DNA from: Symsagittifera roscoffensis
Lineage: Eukaryota > Xenacoelomorpha > Acoela > Convolutidae
Reading direction: 5' to 3'
Length of the DNA stretch: 64,000 nucleotides
NCBI RefSeq assembly: GCF_963678635.1
Contig: NC_087070.1
Coordinates: forward strand, 39,854,397 to 39,918,396
Shown here: positions 1 through 12,376 of the stretch, one piece after another
Numbering within the stretch: position 1 is the first letter of the stretch
How the letters are laid out: each line of letters starts with the position of its first letter
Made by a program: the position numbers and the translations under genes
The notes under the pieces: model-generated
Told to the model about the DNA's origin: nothing
Seen by the model: the letters and a program-made list of their open reading frames with translations, nothing else
Databases searched by the model: none

Positions 1-2
1 GT

Positions 3-2411
3 GCCCAACTGGACAACTTGGGACCCACCGTGGATGGAATACCATGGGAGGAAGCCGACATAAAAGTCAGAAGCTACATTTACCTGAGTCTTGGTAACGA
101 AGGTCAAAGACGCCTAAACCAACACTATCCAGACATAAAGATACAAGAAATATCAACGAGAGCATTCTGGAATCGATTGGAACACCTTTTCATTAAAGAC
201 CGTAATGTTACATTTGATAGATACGAGGCCTTCACAAGAAAGCAGAATAAAACAGAAACGCTGGAACAGTTCCAATGCGGGCTCACTGAATTGGTCATAA
301 AAGAAAACTTCAAATGTCCCAATTGCAACAATAACACATTAGAAACAGAGATTATTCGAGATTTATTCACAGCGAATATGACAAATGATGAAGTACAAAA
401 AGATCTACTAGCCGAGACCAAATCCCCAGAGCAAGCGTTTGAATACGCCATACGCAGAGAAAAAGGGTTGGAAAATCAAATCCAAATCCGCAAGCAGGGT
501 TCCACGACTAATCCTTCTCAACAAACGGGTATAAAAACAGAACCAGTTGGGTTCATTCAAAGAAGAGGAGGGGACCCGTACCGTAATAACAGAAGAGGAA
601 ACAATAGCGGTCGAGGACAAACACAGCGGGGAAGCTCGCAACGACAAAACAGAGACAGAAAGCAATCTTGTTTTAAGTGCGGTAATCCGTGCGGACCCGG
701 TCACCTCCAACAATGTCCAGCAAAAGACAAGATTTGCAATAAGTGCACAAAAAGAGGACACTACGCACGACTCTGCAACTCTTCCAATGTTAATGCTATC
801 AGCGAAGAAGCAAATCTCGAAGTGAATGTCCAGGACACCGACATAGCAGCGTATCTCGACTATCTCCAGGCAGGGGATGTCGTCCCGGGATGGGAATTCA
901 TAAATCCAGATGACAACAGCGTAAATGCGGTACACTACGAAGAAGAAACGGCAGGAAACTTAACAACAAACGACTTAATAGGACACCTTATTCGAGTTAA
1001 AATTGGGACAAACAGCATTACCTTCATTGCAGACACAGGATCCCCAACATCGTTTGTAAATAACAAAACAGCGGTCAAATTAGAAAATACGGTGCCACGA
1101 ACTCGACGTATTCAGCTCAACCAAAATGACGAGGCAAATAGAATGGTCTGCTACAACGGTTACAAAATCCCTGCGTTCGGCAGGCTGATTGCCCCTATAG
1201 AATCAGGAGGGTGGACAATCAACACAGCGCCATTCGTGGTGGTTGATGATAAACGAGCAAACATCCTGGGTCGCAATTTTCTCCCGCAACTAGGCATTCA
1301 CCTTCAACAGGAAAAACCAACTGGTAAGTCAATCAATTACATTACAGATCCAGAACAATCAGACACGGCCATCACAAACTGGGTTAAAACAGCATACCCA
1401 GGGTTGTGCACCCGTATCGGCCGATCTAAAAACCATGAAGTTCATACGAAATTTTTACATGACTTCAAGGCACTTCAACAAAAGGGCCGCCGAATCCCGA
1501 TTCATATTCAGAAAAAAGTTGAACAAGAACTTAAATCTTTAATTGACCAAGGCCATATCGTGAAGCTCGACAGTTGTAGCGACAAACAATTTATTAGTCC
1601 AATCGTAATCACGGTAAAGAAAGATCAGTCAATCAAGTTAGCCATGGACTCAAAACAAATCAACAAAGCGATACATAAAAACAAGTATCAGATGCCTAAC
1701 ATCGACGTTCTGCTCGACAATGTGGCACAATCAGCTCAGGAGGGAAATGGCAAACCAGGCACAACATATTTTTCTACCATCGATCTCCGATATGCATATA
1801 GCCAATTGAAATTAGATGAAAAAACTAAAACGCAGTGTAACTTTAGTATAATCGGTGGACAAGCGACGGGAACCTATCAGTTCCAAACAGGATTTTACGG
1901 GCTCACGGACATGCCCGCAGAATTCCAGAAAGCCATTGACCTAACGTTAAACAACGAAAAAGATACTTTCGCGTTTCTAGATGATATATTAATTATATCT
2001 CACGGAACAAAAGAACAACACATGGACAAACTGAAAAAAGTATTAGATAAACTGGATCAGGAAAATATGGCGATTTCTTTAAACAAATGCAAATTCGGCT
2101 GTAAAGAGGTCGAATGGCTGGGATTCATAATAAATGAATACGGGACAATACCAATGCACAAGAAAACCGAAGCGATCACTAATCTACAACACCCTAAAAC
2201 CTTCAAACAACTAAATAGTTTTATGGGTTCGATTCATCATCTAAATAAATTTATAACCAACCTGGCACAATTGTGCACACCATTAAGGCCGCTCTTATCA
2301 TCTTCTTCTAAATTTCACTATGTTTGGAACCAAGAACATGAAAAGGCATTTCAGACAATCCTGACAGCGGTGCGAAACATCACAGAAAATCGTCACTTTG
2401 TGAGCAACTGA
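3..2411 (+). pseudogene. gag-pol: gag-protease-RT portion of the retroelement polyprotein (5' partial, ends at in-frame TGA)
   Basis: The frame is open from the first bases of the window, so the true start lies upstream. A capsid-like region is followed by two Cys-rich knuckles near 668-780; the second is a clean C-x2-C-x4-H-x4-C, the first has variant spacing. The aspartic protease motif DTGS lies near 1032. The RT follows with a FLDD active-site box near 1972-1986, a form of YxDD. The RT thumb and connection region is complete before the TGA at 2409. Gag and pol share one frame with no visible frameshift site. The stop sits between RT and RNase H, which is not where readthrough stops usually occur, so I read it as a disabling mutation. 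Confidence 0.9.
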
Positions 2412-5400
2412 GAAACACGGATAGTCTGTGACGCCAGCCGCGAGGGTATAGGAGCTGCTCTCGAACAGGAAACTCCAGACGGATGGGGTACGGTGGCGTA
2501 CGCGTCCAGATTCCTAAATGCATGTGAAAATAAATATTCAGTAAATGAATTGGAACTCCTAGCTGCGGTATGGGCTATTGATCATTTTAAATATTATCTG
2601 TATGGCCGCCGCTTTACACTAATTACTGATCATCAAGCTTTGGTTAGTGCCCTAAATAGCAATAAAAGTAATAAAACTTATCAAAGTCGCCTAACCAGAT
2701 GGATTGACCGTCTTATTCCATTCGATTTTGACATCAAACACCTTTCCGGCAGTAAAATGGGCTTAATAGACTATATTTCGCGCCATCCGGTAGGAAAACC
2801 ACAACCTCCCGCATATTGGGATGAACATTTTGTTGTCGCACTCATAGACGATTTCATTTCTTGCCTGGAATTTCAAGACAGCACTATAGCTAATATCGAA
2901 ATGATTGAAAATCCATACGGATTTCTAAGCACATTACAGCTCGACCGGAACGAAAACTTTAATCGTTCACTTTCGCACACAAAAGAAACACATTTCACTG
3001 TTAATGATCATTCTCTCTCAAACAGTCACTCTCCGTCACGATCAAAATTTTCAAATTTCTCTCAATCAAATCGAAACATTTCAAACTATAGTCCGGATAA
3101 TTCAAACATTTGCCACCAGCCTTCAACAAATCAATTACGTAAAGAAGAAATAGCAAGTAGTCATCAACAACAACAAGTGTATTTTAATTCAACATATATT
3201 AACCCAGTCGCTAACAACATGAGCCGCCAATTGCAGACAGGAATGTCATTACCCCCTTTCAAAAGAATCATGAGGAAATGCCACAGCGGTCAACAGACAA
3301 CTTTATCGTTTCCACCTGCTAAACATACGTCATTCGCTGAAATGCCCGTAGAACCAGGCCAATCCACACTGTCCTTTAGCGATGTTCGTCATCAAGTAAT
3401 TCCCTCACAAGATAGCTTCACATTCGTCAGGAAATCAGATCAGCTATGCCAAATGGACCCAGAGGAACAAACGGAGTGTCAAGCAATCTCAATGGAGGAC
3501 GAAGATGTGCCCCTCTTCCGAAAGAATCTCAGAAAGGCACTGGACGTGGATTTCATTGCGGCCGCCACAAAACGCGACAGAAACCTCCAGCCTCTGATCA
3601 ACATGATCAGAAACCAAAAGTGGGAACAAATAAAAGCCTGTTACGGCCCTTATTTTTATAACGTGCGCGACCGTTTGTCAGTCCGAGACAATGTGCTACT
3701 CTATGACGACAGAGTAGTAATCCCGAAACAACTTAGACAGATTGTATTGGACTCAATTCACTTAACCCACCCAGGACAAGGCAGTATGTTAGAAGCTGCC
3801 AAACATATTTGGTATCCATACCTCCACCGGGACATAGTGACGGCAGCACAGAATTGCAAGGAGTGCCGCACCAAAGGTAAGAACCTTCGGGTGATCTCCG
3901 GGAAAAAACACTATACTAGTCTTGACGCCGTAGTAGAACCGAACGAGGAAATCCAGCTGGATTTTGCTGGACCGCTACCGGATGAGAACGATAAAGACGT
4001 GTACATTCTGGTCGGGGTAGATAGGTTCTCGCGATTCCCATACGCAGAAGTAGTAGCGAATAACAAAGCAGACACAATCATAAGATTTATGCAAACACAT
4101 TTGGTCAACCAAGGGGTACCAAGAAATATCCGGTGCGACCAAGCTCAAGGGTTTCGGGCTAAGAAATTTATGATCTACTGCAAAAGCAATAACATTAAAT
4201 TAATATTTGCTCCAGTGGATGACCATCGCTCCATGGGCATGGTGGAAAGACTAATTAGAACTCTGAAAACTCGTCTCTCTATAATGAAGATAGATAAGAA
4301 TAACACACCATACAAACTAGCGTCAGATGTGGCGGAATTAATCAAAACACTGCGCATTACCCCACACGCCACAACAAAAATTACACCGTTTGAGGCGCAC
4401 TATGGGCGTAAACCAAACACACCATTAACTAATATTTGCACTACACCTAAAATTTCTAATCTATCATGGGAAAATACAAAACTTTCGTGCCTAGATGAGA
4501 AGATGCTTACAAAATCCGCTCTCACGCCTGAGGCCATCTGGAATAGGGATCTCAATAGCGAGGATGAGCTCAGTGTTGTGTACAAACAGACATATCTTCC
4601 TGAACCCTCTTACGAACCAGCAGGACCATCGTCACAGGTGGTAGGAACCAGGACCCCAGGACACACAATCCCTAAACGGGCCATCCCTGAGACAACGAAA
4701 GAGCAAACGAAACAAACGCAACGGAAACAACCCTTACTGTCGGACACAGACGACGATGAACTGTTCGACCAGGCCCTGCTACGTAAATTCCCAATAGGTG
4801 CGCACCTTCCACTTAATAATATACCCTATGATTTACAAAAGGTTAAACGGTCGTTTCTCGCCGAAAACCCCAAAAATGACATAGCAAATATTAGAACACG
4901 AAAACCAATTCGGTGGCTTACACAACAAGAAAAACAAAGAATCGAAAGAGCTCCCTTGGTGTTCCTAAAAGATCGGTTTAAAGGACCCCAAAACACCATA
5001 GATCCGGTGTTAGGAAAACGCATTGAACAGGTAGCGCGAAAATCGGGCACCATAGCACGCAAAACAAAAAATCCTGGGGTGTTTGGGCCACAATTCAAAA
5101 TCATCGAAAACGGGTCAATCATTAATTATTCCCCACACACTGCATGGGTCCGGGAAGACGGAAAGCAACCAAGGGTCATAAGACACGACGGTCTAGCTTT
5201 TGTACCTGATCCACGGGTGTATGGAAAGTGTCGACCGGCACAATTAAAGGATTTCGTAGCGTATAAACACTTACCAAGAGCAAAATCCCGTATTTTAGAC
5301 ACAGAACCCAAACAGTGTGAACCAACTGGCTCGAAAAACCCGAAGAAGAAAATACAACAAGGAAACCCGGCGGGTAACACCTCAACGCCAACAAGCCCAA

Positions 5401-6512
5401 AACGAAAACCGCCCAAAAATGTCGAAGAACTTATTCGACAAACGACCAACAGAAGGAAATTAGGACATGATCGGATTCACAGAACGAACCCCACAACCTC
5501 AAAAGCCCCCACGAGGAAAATCCAGACAGCGATAATTAGAAACTTAAAATCACCGAGCCGAAAAGGACAAGGTAGTCCAAATAAAACGCGCAAGGAGGAA
5601 AACAAGACCGTCGAATTTGACTGCGATACATCAATCTCCATCTCATCCGACGACTCAATCATTCAAGACTTGAGACCAGCAACACACATGCCACCAGCCA
5701 AAAAACTAGATCGAAAAAATACGCCACCCCAAGACACAAATGAGAGTACCAAATCAAAGGATACAGTTCCATGCCGTCGATCCACAAGAACTAAAACAAG
5801 CGCCCTGGCCCTAAAATTCGGAAATGCAATCCCGATCAACAAAATTGCCGGAAGTAATTCCGACACTGAAGTATGTCTCATGACGGTGCAACAGGATAAA
5901 AGAGAACCAACTGGCCAAATTGTCACTGTTCACGAATCCTCAACTGATATAGAGTGCATAGAAATTGATTCAAGGGACAAAGCATCAAGCCAATCCTCTG
6001 AGAAAACACCCGAGCAGCTGAGAGTTACAGCATCTGGCGAGGGAACAGGCGGCCCACTCGAAGCGGAGTACGAGCCTACCAATACAGTGAAAACACCGAC
6101 CCAGTTATCCACACATACGCCGTCCCCACGGAGTAGTCCAAGAGCAGAATTAGATACGTCATCTACGTCAATTGGCCTAAATGACCCACAACAACGACCG
6201 ATAAGCTCACGTTACGTCATTGGCAGACCTAACGAAACGACATGCTCACCGGACAAATCCTTCATCGAAAACTTCAATGATGCAATGAAAATTCTGCAGT
6301 CCATCTCTCCGCCCAAAAATTCAATGACCTTTCAACGGGAATACGAGATACAAGAACTATCTAAACGCCCAAGTAAACAGGACAACTATAACAAGCCAGG
6401 CACTCCACAGACATCATCGGAACGAAACGCTCAACAGATATCTCAAGTACCTTTGATTGAAAACGACCCCAAATCACAAAATGACGCTGCGGACGATATA
6501 AAGAATATATGA
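2412..6512 (+). pseudogene. pol: RNase H-integrase portion of the same polyprotein with a long C-terminal extension
   Basis: This continues in the frame of the upstream segment after the TGA. RNase H begins at once (CDAS near 2428; later ELELLAAVWA and TDHQAL). The integrase HHCC zinc module has HLTHPG near 3757 and CKEC near 3855. The catalytic core has Asp in LDFAGP (about 3958), Asp in RCDQAQGF (about 4136) and Glu in GMVERLIRTLK (about 4240), which fits DD35E. About 740 residues follow the core, rich in Lys, Pro, Ser and Thr, with no membrane segment, so an envelope protein is unlikely. The tail includes a folded-looking block (about 5030-5270) rich in Gly and aromatics. It ends at TGA 6510-6512, just before the polypurine tract. 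Confidence 0.92.
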
Positions 6513-6528
6513 GATGTATTCTTCATAT

Positions 6529-6542
6529 AAGAAAAAGGGGAA
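6529..6542 (+). other. Polypurine tract (plus-strand primer site)
   Basis: A purine-only run, AAGAAAAAGGGGAA, lies directly against the TG that opens the 3' LTR and 16 bases after the pol stop. This is the standard place for the PPT of LTR retrotransposons. Confidence 0.85.
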
Positions 6543-6910
6543 TGTTATCCATACGGATACAGTAGGTACCGATATGAACTGATATCCATTCGGATATATT
6601 AGAACTATGTCTACCTAAGACAGTATATCCATCTTGAGTGCTAACCATATATACTTATGTAAACTGAACTATATAGAAGTCTGATCTAAATTAAGTACCT
6701 ATTAAACCTAACACCATATTCAATAGTTATATATGAGTCTCTGTCTCTCTCATGATTTCGAGGTCAGATTCGAATCAGACTTAACTTTCGTAACTGAATT
6801 TAAGTTGTTCTCTATCTCTTCGTATTCTATTCTCAGTTAGCGATCAAGCATAGACTTTGACTACATAGATTACACAGTGTATACCTCACGCAACGGTTGA
6901 GAGTATAACA
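6543..6910 (+). repeat. 3' long terminal repeat, 368 bp
   Basis: It starts TGTTAT and ends ATAACA, a perfect 6-bp terminal inverted repeat with the canonical TG...CA ends, and follows the PPT immediately. A TATA-like stretch (accatatatactt) lies near 6645. The matching 5' LTR is outside the window, so the boundaries rest on the termini and the PPT. Confidence 0.85.
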
Positions 6911-8099
6911 GTTCCGACCATTGAAAATGGGGACGAACTTTGTAATCGGGTGCGTTTTAGATTTTTTTCTTTTATTTTTTTTCACGCAAAATTAGGTACA
7001 ACTAATAATCATCGGACTGGGTTGAGTGATATATCATATTACAAACTTTTCATTCGTAAAATTTTTGAAATTCGTAATTAAAATATTTTGAAAAAAATTT
7101 CGGCGTCGAGAAAAACCAGTTTGAAGTTTTTGACTTTTGGTCTAATTTCAAGCTAATAAGAAGAAGCTAAGCAGGCTTACAAAAGCTTATTTATGTTTAA
7201 TTTAAGGCATGAAAACTTAGTTTTACTAGATTAAGCTAGTTTTTGCGGCAATTTGGGAATCAAAAATTAAGACGGTCGAACAAAGCGGCTTAGGTCAAGC
7301 AGTTAAGTCAAGTTATGGGTCAAAAAGGATCGAATCATGGGTCAAACCGGGTCAAATCATAGATCGAGCGGGTTCGAATGATGGATCGAACGGAGTCGAA
7401 TCATGGGTCGAACACCCCGAGAACTTAATATTGTTTTTTAACCCGACGAAACTGTTATTATAGAAAACCACCGCCAACTAGAATCGCTGTTGTGTGCGGC
7501 CACCCCCCACCCATATTTATACTAAAATGCCACCGTAGTGTCAACCAGCACAACCAGTCTAGAAAAGCTTGAGTTCAACCTTATTTAGTCTTTTTACGGT
7601 AGCTAGTTTTTCTATTCTGGTTTTAGCACAGTGTCGAAAATGCGTTAATTTGCCACCATTCCGATAAAACTTTTACGTAATTTGTCTCATTTGGGTGAAC
7701 AAGTGATGATGATTTTTCAGTTTCAGCTTGACTTGTATTTTTAGCTAATAGTTACGTGGAGGAGGGTGACTTTGCATCAGGGATCTTCAAAGCTGCCCAC
7801 AAATTTCACTCCGTCTCCAAATTCTACATTCACGAACGGTAAATTTCATCAAATTTGATAGGAAACTTTTTGTAAAACAGGGTCAGCTGATGTTAGAGAA
7901 AGGCTCCTCGCCCTATTTAAATTGTTTGCAAACTGCCTTTTCGAGTTGTTCTTTCAAAAAAATTTAACTGCAATTTTTGGTAAAATTAGGGTCTTTATAG
8001 TGTTCTGCGAGCGCTCCGAAAAAAATCGATTTGGTCGACCAAAAAAACTACCTAAAAATCCGCGTATGGGTCGACCAAAAAAACTACCTAAAAAACAAA
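6911..8099. other. Gene-free AT-rich stretch with a short tandem array
   Basis: No credible reading frame. It holds the 22-bp array at 7315-7412 and, near 7960-8090, a sequence resembling the internal part of the hAT-type MITE seen elsewhere (reference to a frame starting ggtcgacc). Confidence 0.6.
7315..7412. repeat. 22-bp tandem repeat, about 4.5 units
   Basis: Units read gggtcaaaccgggtcaaatcat with drift to ggatcgaacggagtcgaatcat. Similar TCGAAC/TCGAAA-rich strings recur near 18130-18300, 20600-20660 and 28260-28500, so this is a dispersed motif expanded locally. Confidence 0.65.
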
Positions 8100-9150
8100 A
8101 CCACGATTATATTGTCATAATATGGTCAGCATCTATAAAATGACAAATTAATTGATTATAATCCGTTAAAAATGGATTATAATCCTAATATTTTTTATCC
8201 CAATAAAATCCATTATAATCGATTATAATCGATTATAATGGATTTTTTCGAGGGGTTATTCAGGAAACTTACAATTTTGTTCAAAATTATCTCATTTCCT
8301 GTTTAGTGTAGTTGCTACGTGTTATGTTTCGTGAAATGTTACATTTAAGAAAATAATTTATACGTTTTTTGTCTCTACTTTTTCTAATTCATCGCAGTTT
8401 AACGCTTCATTTTACCCCACCCCCCCCCCCCCCCCCTCAGCCAGTTAAGCCCCCAGTACCCAGTATACTACCACCCACCAGTTTACTATCCCCCCTCCCC
8501 AGTTTACCCCCCTCCCAACATTTACACCCCCTCCTCCAGTTTACCCTGCCCCTTTAGCTGGGGGGGGGGGGTTAGAAAGCTTGAGGGGGCGAGGGGAGGG
8601 GATGACCAGTTTAACCCCCCACTCCCAGATTTATTTTAACCCCCTCCCGGTTTACTTCCCCATCCCCCCAGTTTATACCCCCCAGTTTACACCCCTCCCC
8701 CCAGTTTAACGTGCCCCTTTAGTTGGGGGGGGGGAAGCTTGAGGGGCGAGGGGACGAAGTTGAGACATGGCATTCAGTAAAAGACAGGGCATAAAATCTG
8801 CAAACTTCTCGCAAAATTTATAAAATTTTGCAAAAATAATCGAATTTAGTTCTAAAAATGAAAGAGATTATAATCAATTATAATGGCTTATAATGGATTT
8901 TATTTCAAAATAATCGATTATAATGGTTTATCTTGGCAAAAATAATCGATTTCAGTGGCAAAAATAATGGATTATAATAGATTATAATGGATTATAATGG
9001 ATTATACTTGTTCAAAAATAATCGATTATAATGGCTATATAATCGATTTCGTGGTCTGAATTTTACATCCGTAATGGATTATAATCGATTATTTTTGTCT
9101 CGGGAATCCATTATAATCGATTAGAATCCATGGGCGCTCGGTGCGGGTAT
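8100..9150 (+). repeat. Composite repeat: palindromic GATTATAATC arms around a poly-C/CAGTTTACCCCC core
   Basis: The flanks consist of variants of AATCGATTATAATGG, which is largely self-complementary (GATTATAATC is a perfect palindrome). The centre (8415-8760) is C-rich with repeated CCCAGTTTACCCCC, then turns G-rich. It ends near 9125-9145 with ATCCATG...GGTGCGGG. The same structure in the opposite orientation occurs at 44530-46220, and a core-less copy at 10835-11395. The shared ends suggest a dispersed non-autonomous element. Confidence 0.6.
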
Positions 9151-9443
9151 TACATAGGTTTTGATATAACAATCGAACGATTTCCGAAAAAGGAAAACAA
9201 TTTGTTTTTTTTTGCAAATTGTCCCCAACATGCTACAGTTAAAGTGTACAAAGTGACATTATTCACAATCAGTAACATATCAAACAGACAAACCGGCATG
9301 CTTCGACTAATTTGGGAATGATTCATGATCCGAGTTAGTTTACCGCTTACGCGTAAAGGATTGAAACGTATGGAATGGTATTTGGCCAAAATTAGACAAT
9401 TTAGGCGCTTAACTTCAACGAAAAATGATCAATAACAAGGAAT

Positions 9444-9652
9444 CATTACCAGGCCAAACTGCGCATTTGTGAAATGTAAGCGGATTCCGGAACATGGACG
9501 CTCAATTTGTTTTTCTTTTGTTCTTTCATTTTCTTTGACTGTTCCGACAAAATTTTAAATATTTTGAAAGTTCTAGGGCTTGTCTCTGAAATCCAGGAAC
9601 AAAGAGACACAAAATTGGGTGCCTATCCAATGCACAGTTTGGCTTGGTAAGG
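9444..9652. repeat. MITE-like element, family with ends CATTACNAGGCCAAACTG
   Basis: The left end cattaccaggccaaactgc and the right end gcacagtttggcttggtaa are inverted repeats of each other. The interior contains the string about a spent-looking cctgg/ccaggaacaaagagacac, found again in the copies at 35790 and 43803. No coding capacity. Confidence 0.65.
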
Positions 9653-9769
9653 ATACTTTTTTGAATGGCGAAACAATTATTCGCAAAATTTAAAACCCAA
9701 TAAAAACCTAATGTGCAGGTGCCACCCTCTTACATTTGCTACATTTTTTAAAAGACTTACTTTATTTAG

Positions 9770-10241
9770 CTATGACAGAAGGAGAGTTCAAAATGACATT
9801 GCTGTCGCACAAACCGGAGCGTTTTTTCCGCAGGAAAAAGTCATCCCTCTTTGTGACAAATCGGCAAAACTTCGGACATTACTCGGAACCTGTGGGCTTG
9901 GCCGAATCTCAATTGAAGGCTACAGAGATCCGGAAACACTTATGGAAACGTATTTCAACGAAAACTTCTGGTGGCGTTTTGTACGCTGGTTCCTCCGAAA
10001 ACCAGATATTTTGCAGGCAAAACGGATCCTCGGTGACAATGCCATATGTAATGGAGATAGCGGATCACCCTTGTATGTTTTGAATGGATTGTATAGGGAG
10101 CCGCAATGTGTTTATGGAGTGACTAGTTACTTCACAGGCTTCAAGGGCCAACCTGATTGCCAAGGAAGGAGCTTTTTTGCCAATGTTGTGTTTTTTCGAA
10201 AGTGGATAGAAACTATAGTTTCTCAAAACTCCGATGAATGA
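9770..10241 (+). CDS. Trypsin-like (S1) serine protease, C-terminal exon only
   Basis: The exon probably begins after the acceptor TTATTTAG at 9762-9769 and encodes about 156 residues to TGA at 10239. NDIAV near the start is the catalytic Asp region. CNGDSGSPLY near 10049-10078 is the catalytic Ser region, with Gly-to-Ser after GDSG compared with the usual GDSGGP. The residue six before the catalytic Ser is Ala rather than the Asp of trypsin, so trypsin specificity is unlikely. KWIETIV near the end matches the usual C-terminal Trp helix. No exon with the catalytic His (TAAHC-like) is visible upstream. It is either the last exon of a gene whose other exons I missed, or a stranded fragment. Confidence 0.7.
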
Positions 10242-10335
10242 TTTTGTCAATGACAAATTTTTGATCAGGACAGTTATAAACCCATTTTTTTAATCAAATG
10301 CTCAAAGTTAAGACGTTTGGAAAACCTCGAAATAT

Positions 10336-11765
10336 CCGACTGCCATTTAAGGTCTATGATTTTTTTTCATTAGAAAATTTAAAAAACACTCGATAAAAAA
10401 ACATAAAAAGTTTAAATTTTGCGTTTTATTTTTTTTTCAAATCTTCTACCCACACATGGCTAAAAAACAATAACAAATAGATCCAAAAAGCTTTAGTTTG
10501 TTTGGAGTGAGTTTTGAGTTTATAGGAGGAAATATATGACCCGTTAGTTCTCCCAAAATGGTCAAACTGACCATTCTCATAGTCCTCTTTTTTTAGGGAA
10601 GACAATTCAAATTCAACACACTTTTTCAAGTGGTACAAAAAACTTGGTCAAAATTAGCATTTTATGAATTGGACCTTTGTACGAGGCGAAAAACTACAAT
10701 GATCACTATTCACTATTAGTCAGTCAGTTTCTTCAAAAATTGAGCAGCAAAATATGACTACAGTTGCTGTAATTTGCTGCACATATGCGCCAAAAATGTT
10801 GTTGGAAAAATCTCAGCGTTCGTACGGTTTATAATCAAAATATTTTTTTATCAATATATCCATTATATCGATTAAAATGGATTTTGAGAGGTTATTGGTG
10901 AATTTACAAACTTTGTTATTTATCTCACTTCCTGTTTAGTGAAGTTGCTACGGATTACGTTTCATAAACTTAAAATTTTGTTCATTTAAATCTCTCTAAT
11001 TTTTCAATTTGGCAGCTTAAAATTTTATTTAATTGTTATATTTTTAGGGATGAATATGTTTTTTGGGTTCTAATTTTGGAGAACGTTGATTTTTCAACAA
11101 TTTGGTGTCATTTTGATGTAATTTTGCAAATTTGTCATCCAAATATTTCAAGAGTTCAATTAGCTGTAAGCAGTTTTCTGCAGAAAAAAAATGATTTTGT
11201 GGCCTGAGAAAATTGATGGTATTGTCGAAATAATCGAGTTTAATGGGTTTTCAATTGTCAAAAAAAATCGATTATAACCCCCTAAAAATCCATTTTCATG
11301 ATAAGATGGGTCATGAAAATCGATCATATGGGTTGAGTTTTTTGCCAATATAATCTGTTCTAATCGATTATATCCCATGAAACTTCAGTGCGGGCAAAAC
11401 GCTCGTCTCAATTTGATTTGGAACAATTTCTAAGACAGCTTAAAACTCCGCTTACTCATTAATATTGCGCGTTAATTGTCTCAAATGGGCCAAACTGGCA
11501 AACTTATAATCCCATAACTTTCAAGAAATTAATCACCGGAGAAAAATATTTTTAGTTTGAGATTAGGACAACAACGAAAAGTCAGGTTAGAAATTAGTCC
11601 AACGTCACAAGCTGAAGAGAAGATTTTTCAACAAATTATGATAATAGTTTTTTACATTTTGGTTAATGGGGGAATTAATTTTAGTTCGTGCTGTCACATT
11701 TTTCGGATTGTACAAAAAACTTGTTTGAAAGTAGCAGTAAAATTGACTTTTGTCTGAAGTAAAAA
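10336..11765 (+). repeat. Old MITE-1 copy, apparently split by another repeat
   Basis: The left part (10336-10700) has the MITE-1 signature ccgactgccatttaaggt followed by a cacacatgg block. The right part (11400-11765) has the later MITE-1 signatures: aatttgatttggaacaatttctaagac, gcgcgttaattgtc, and gtctgaagtaaaaaaaa. Between them sits an AATCGATT-type repeat. Strongly diverged. Confidence 0.5.
10835..11395 (+). repeat. Core-less copy of the AATCGATTATAAT repeat
   Basis: It opens like the 8100-9150 copy (cttcctgtttagtgaagttgctacg) and ends ...atcccatgaaacttcagtgcggg, matching the other copies, but lacks the C-rich core. It sits inside the 10336-11765 MITE-1 copy. Confidence 0.5.
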
Positions 11766-12042
11766 AAAAACTACTGCCAGAAAACTACATTTTGAAAAAA
11801 GCAAGCTTTTATGGAAGAGAGTTCTACGTCATTTTGAAATTTTCGATATTGCGTCCATGGTTCGTAATTTTTTGCAGTTTTTTGCTTATGTGACATTCAG
11901 CGAAACAGGAAAATTGGATCATCATCTAAGAATTTAGTGAAAAAATTTGTCTTCTTAAGGAAAAACATTATATAGTTGCTTCTTGATCCCACAGAATAAT
12001 CGTGGTGTAAAAATTTGGCTAGAACACTCATAAAGAACACAT

Positions 12043-12376
12043 AAAGAAACAAGGGTGCTCGCATCAGGGCGACACCCTGAATGTTAGTGGTGCCAATTTT
12101 TAACCTGGAAAAATCTTTATAACCATCAAACAACGAAGGAATCGAAAAATTTGATTGGCTTCCAAACACAAATTTCTCGCTTAAGAAGTGGCCGCATTTC
12201 CCAGTTCTGTTAACTCCCCTGACTCGAATTCAAAAACAACATGGATGTGAAAAATTCGTCGAAGGTCGCTTTTGATTTCAAATAGACTACGAGTTGACAT
12301 AGTAGCTACGCTTTCAATTGAAAGCTAAGTGAAAAGGTGCTTTCACAACGTTATAAACAGCCTTAATTTAACGCCG
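12043..12376. repeat. Direct repeat copy A, about 335 bp
   Basis: Begins aaagaaacaagggtgctcg and contains gttagtggtgccaattt, aagtggccgcatttcccag and gctttcacaacgttataaac. It is nearly identical to 12723-13060. The first 35 bases (caagactgctcgtatcagggcgaagccctgaatgtt type) are shared with MITE-1, but the rest is different. Confidence 0.75.

Larger units (their letters stand above)
1..6910 (+). mobile_element. Ty3/gypsy-type LTR retrotransposon, 5' end outside the window
   Basis: One element covers this stretch. In order it has gag with zinc knuckles, an aspartic protease, reverse transcriptase, RNase H, integrase, a polypurine tract and a 3' LTR. Integrase lying after RT/RNase H is the Ty3/gypsy order and excludes Ty1/copia. 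The 5' LTR and gag start lie before base 1, so the 5' target duplication cannot be checked. The coding region is one frame interrupted by a single TGA at 2409-2411; otherwise it is intact, so the copy is fairly young. This is an endogenous mobile element, not a host gene. Confidence 0.95.

Noticed and set aside
2409-2411. TGA as selenocysteine or programmed readthrough
   Set aside because: Wrong place for gag-pol readthrough and no visible stem-loop or known stop context; a simple mutation is more likely.
6911-6920. GTTCCGAC next to the gypsy LTR as evidence of insertion into MITE-1
   Set aside because: Only about eight bases match; the following sequence has no other MITE-1 blocks.
7922-8143. 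Short frame RPKKLPKNPRMGRPKKLPKK as an AT-hook-like protein
   Set aside because: It arises from a duplicated ggtcgaccaaaaaaactacctaaaaa string in repeat DNA; no gene context.
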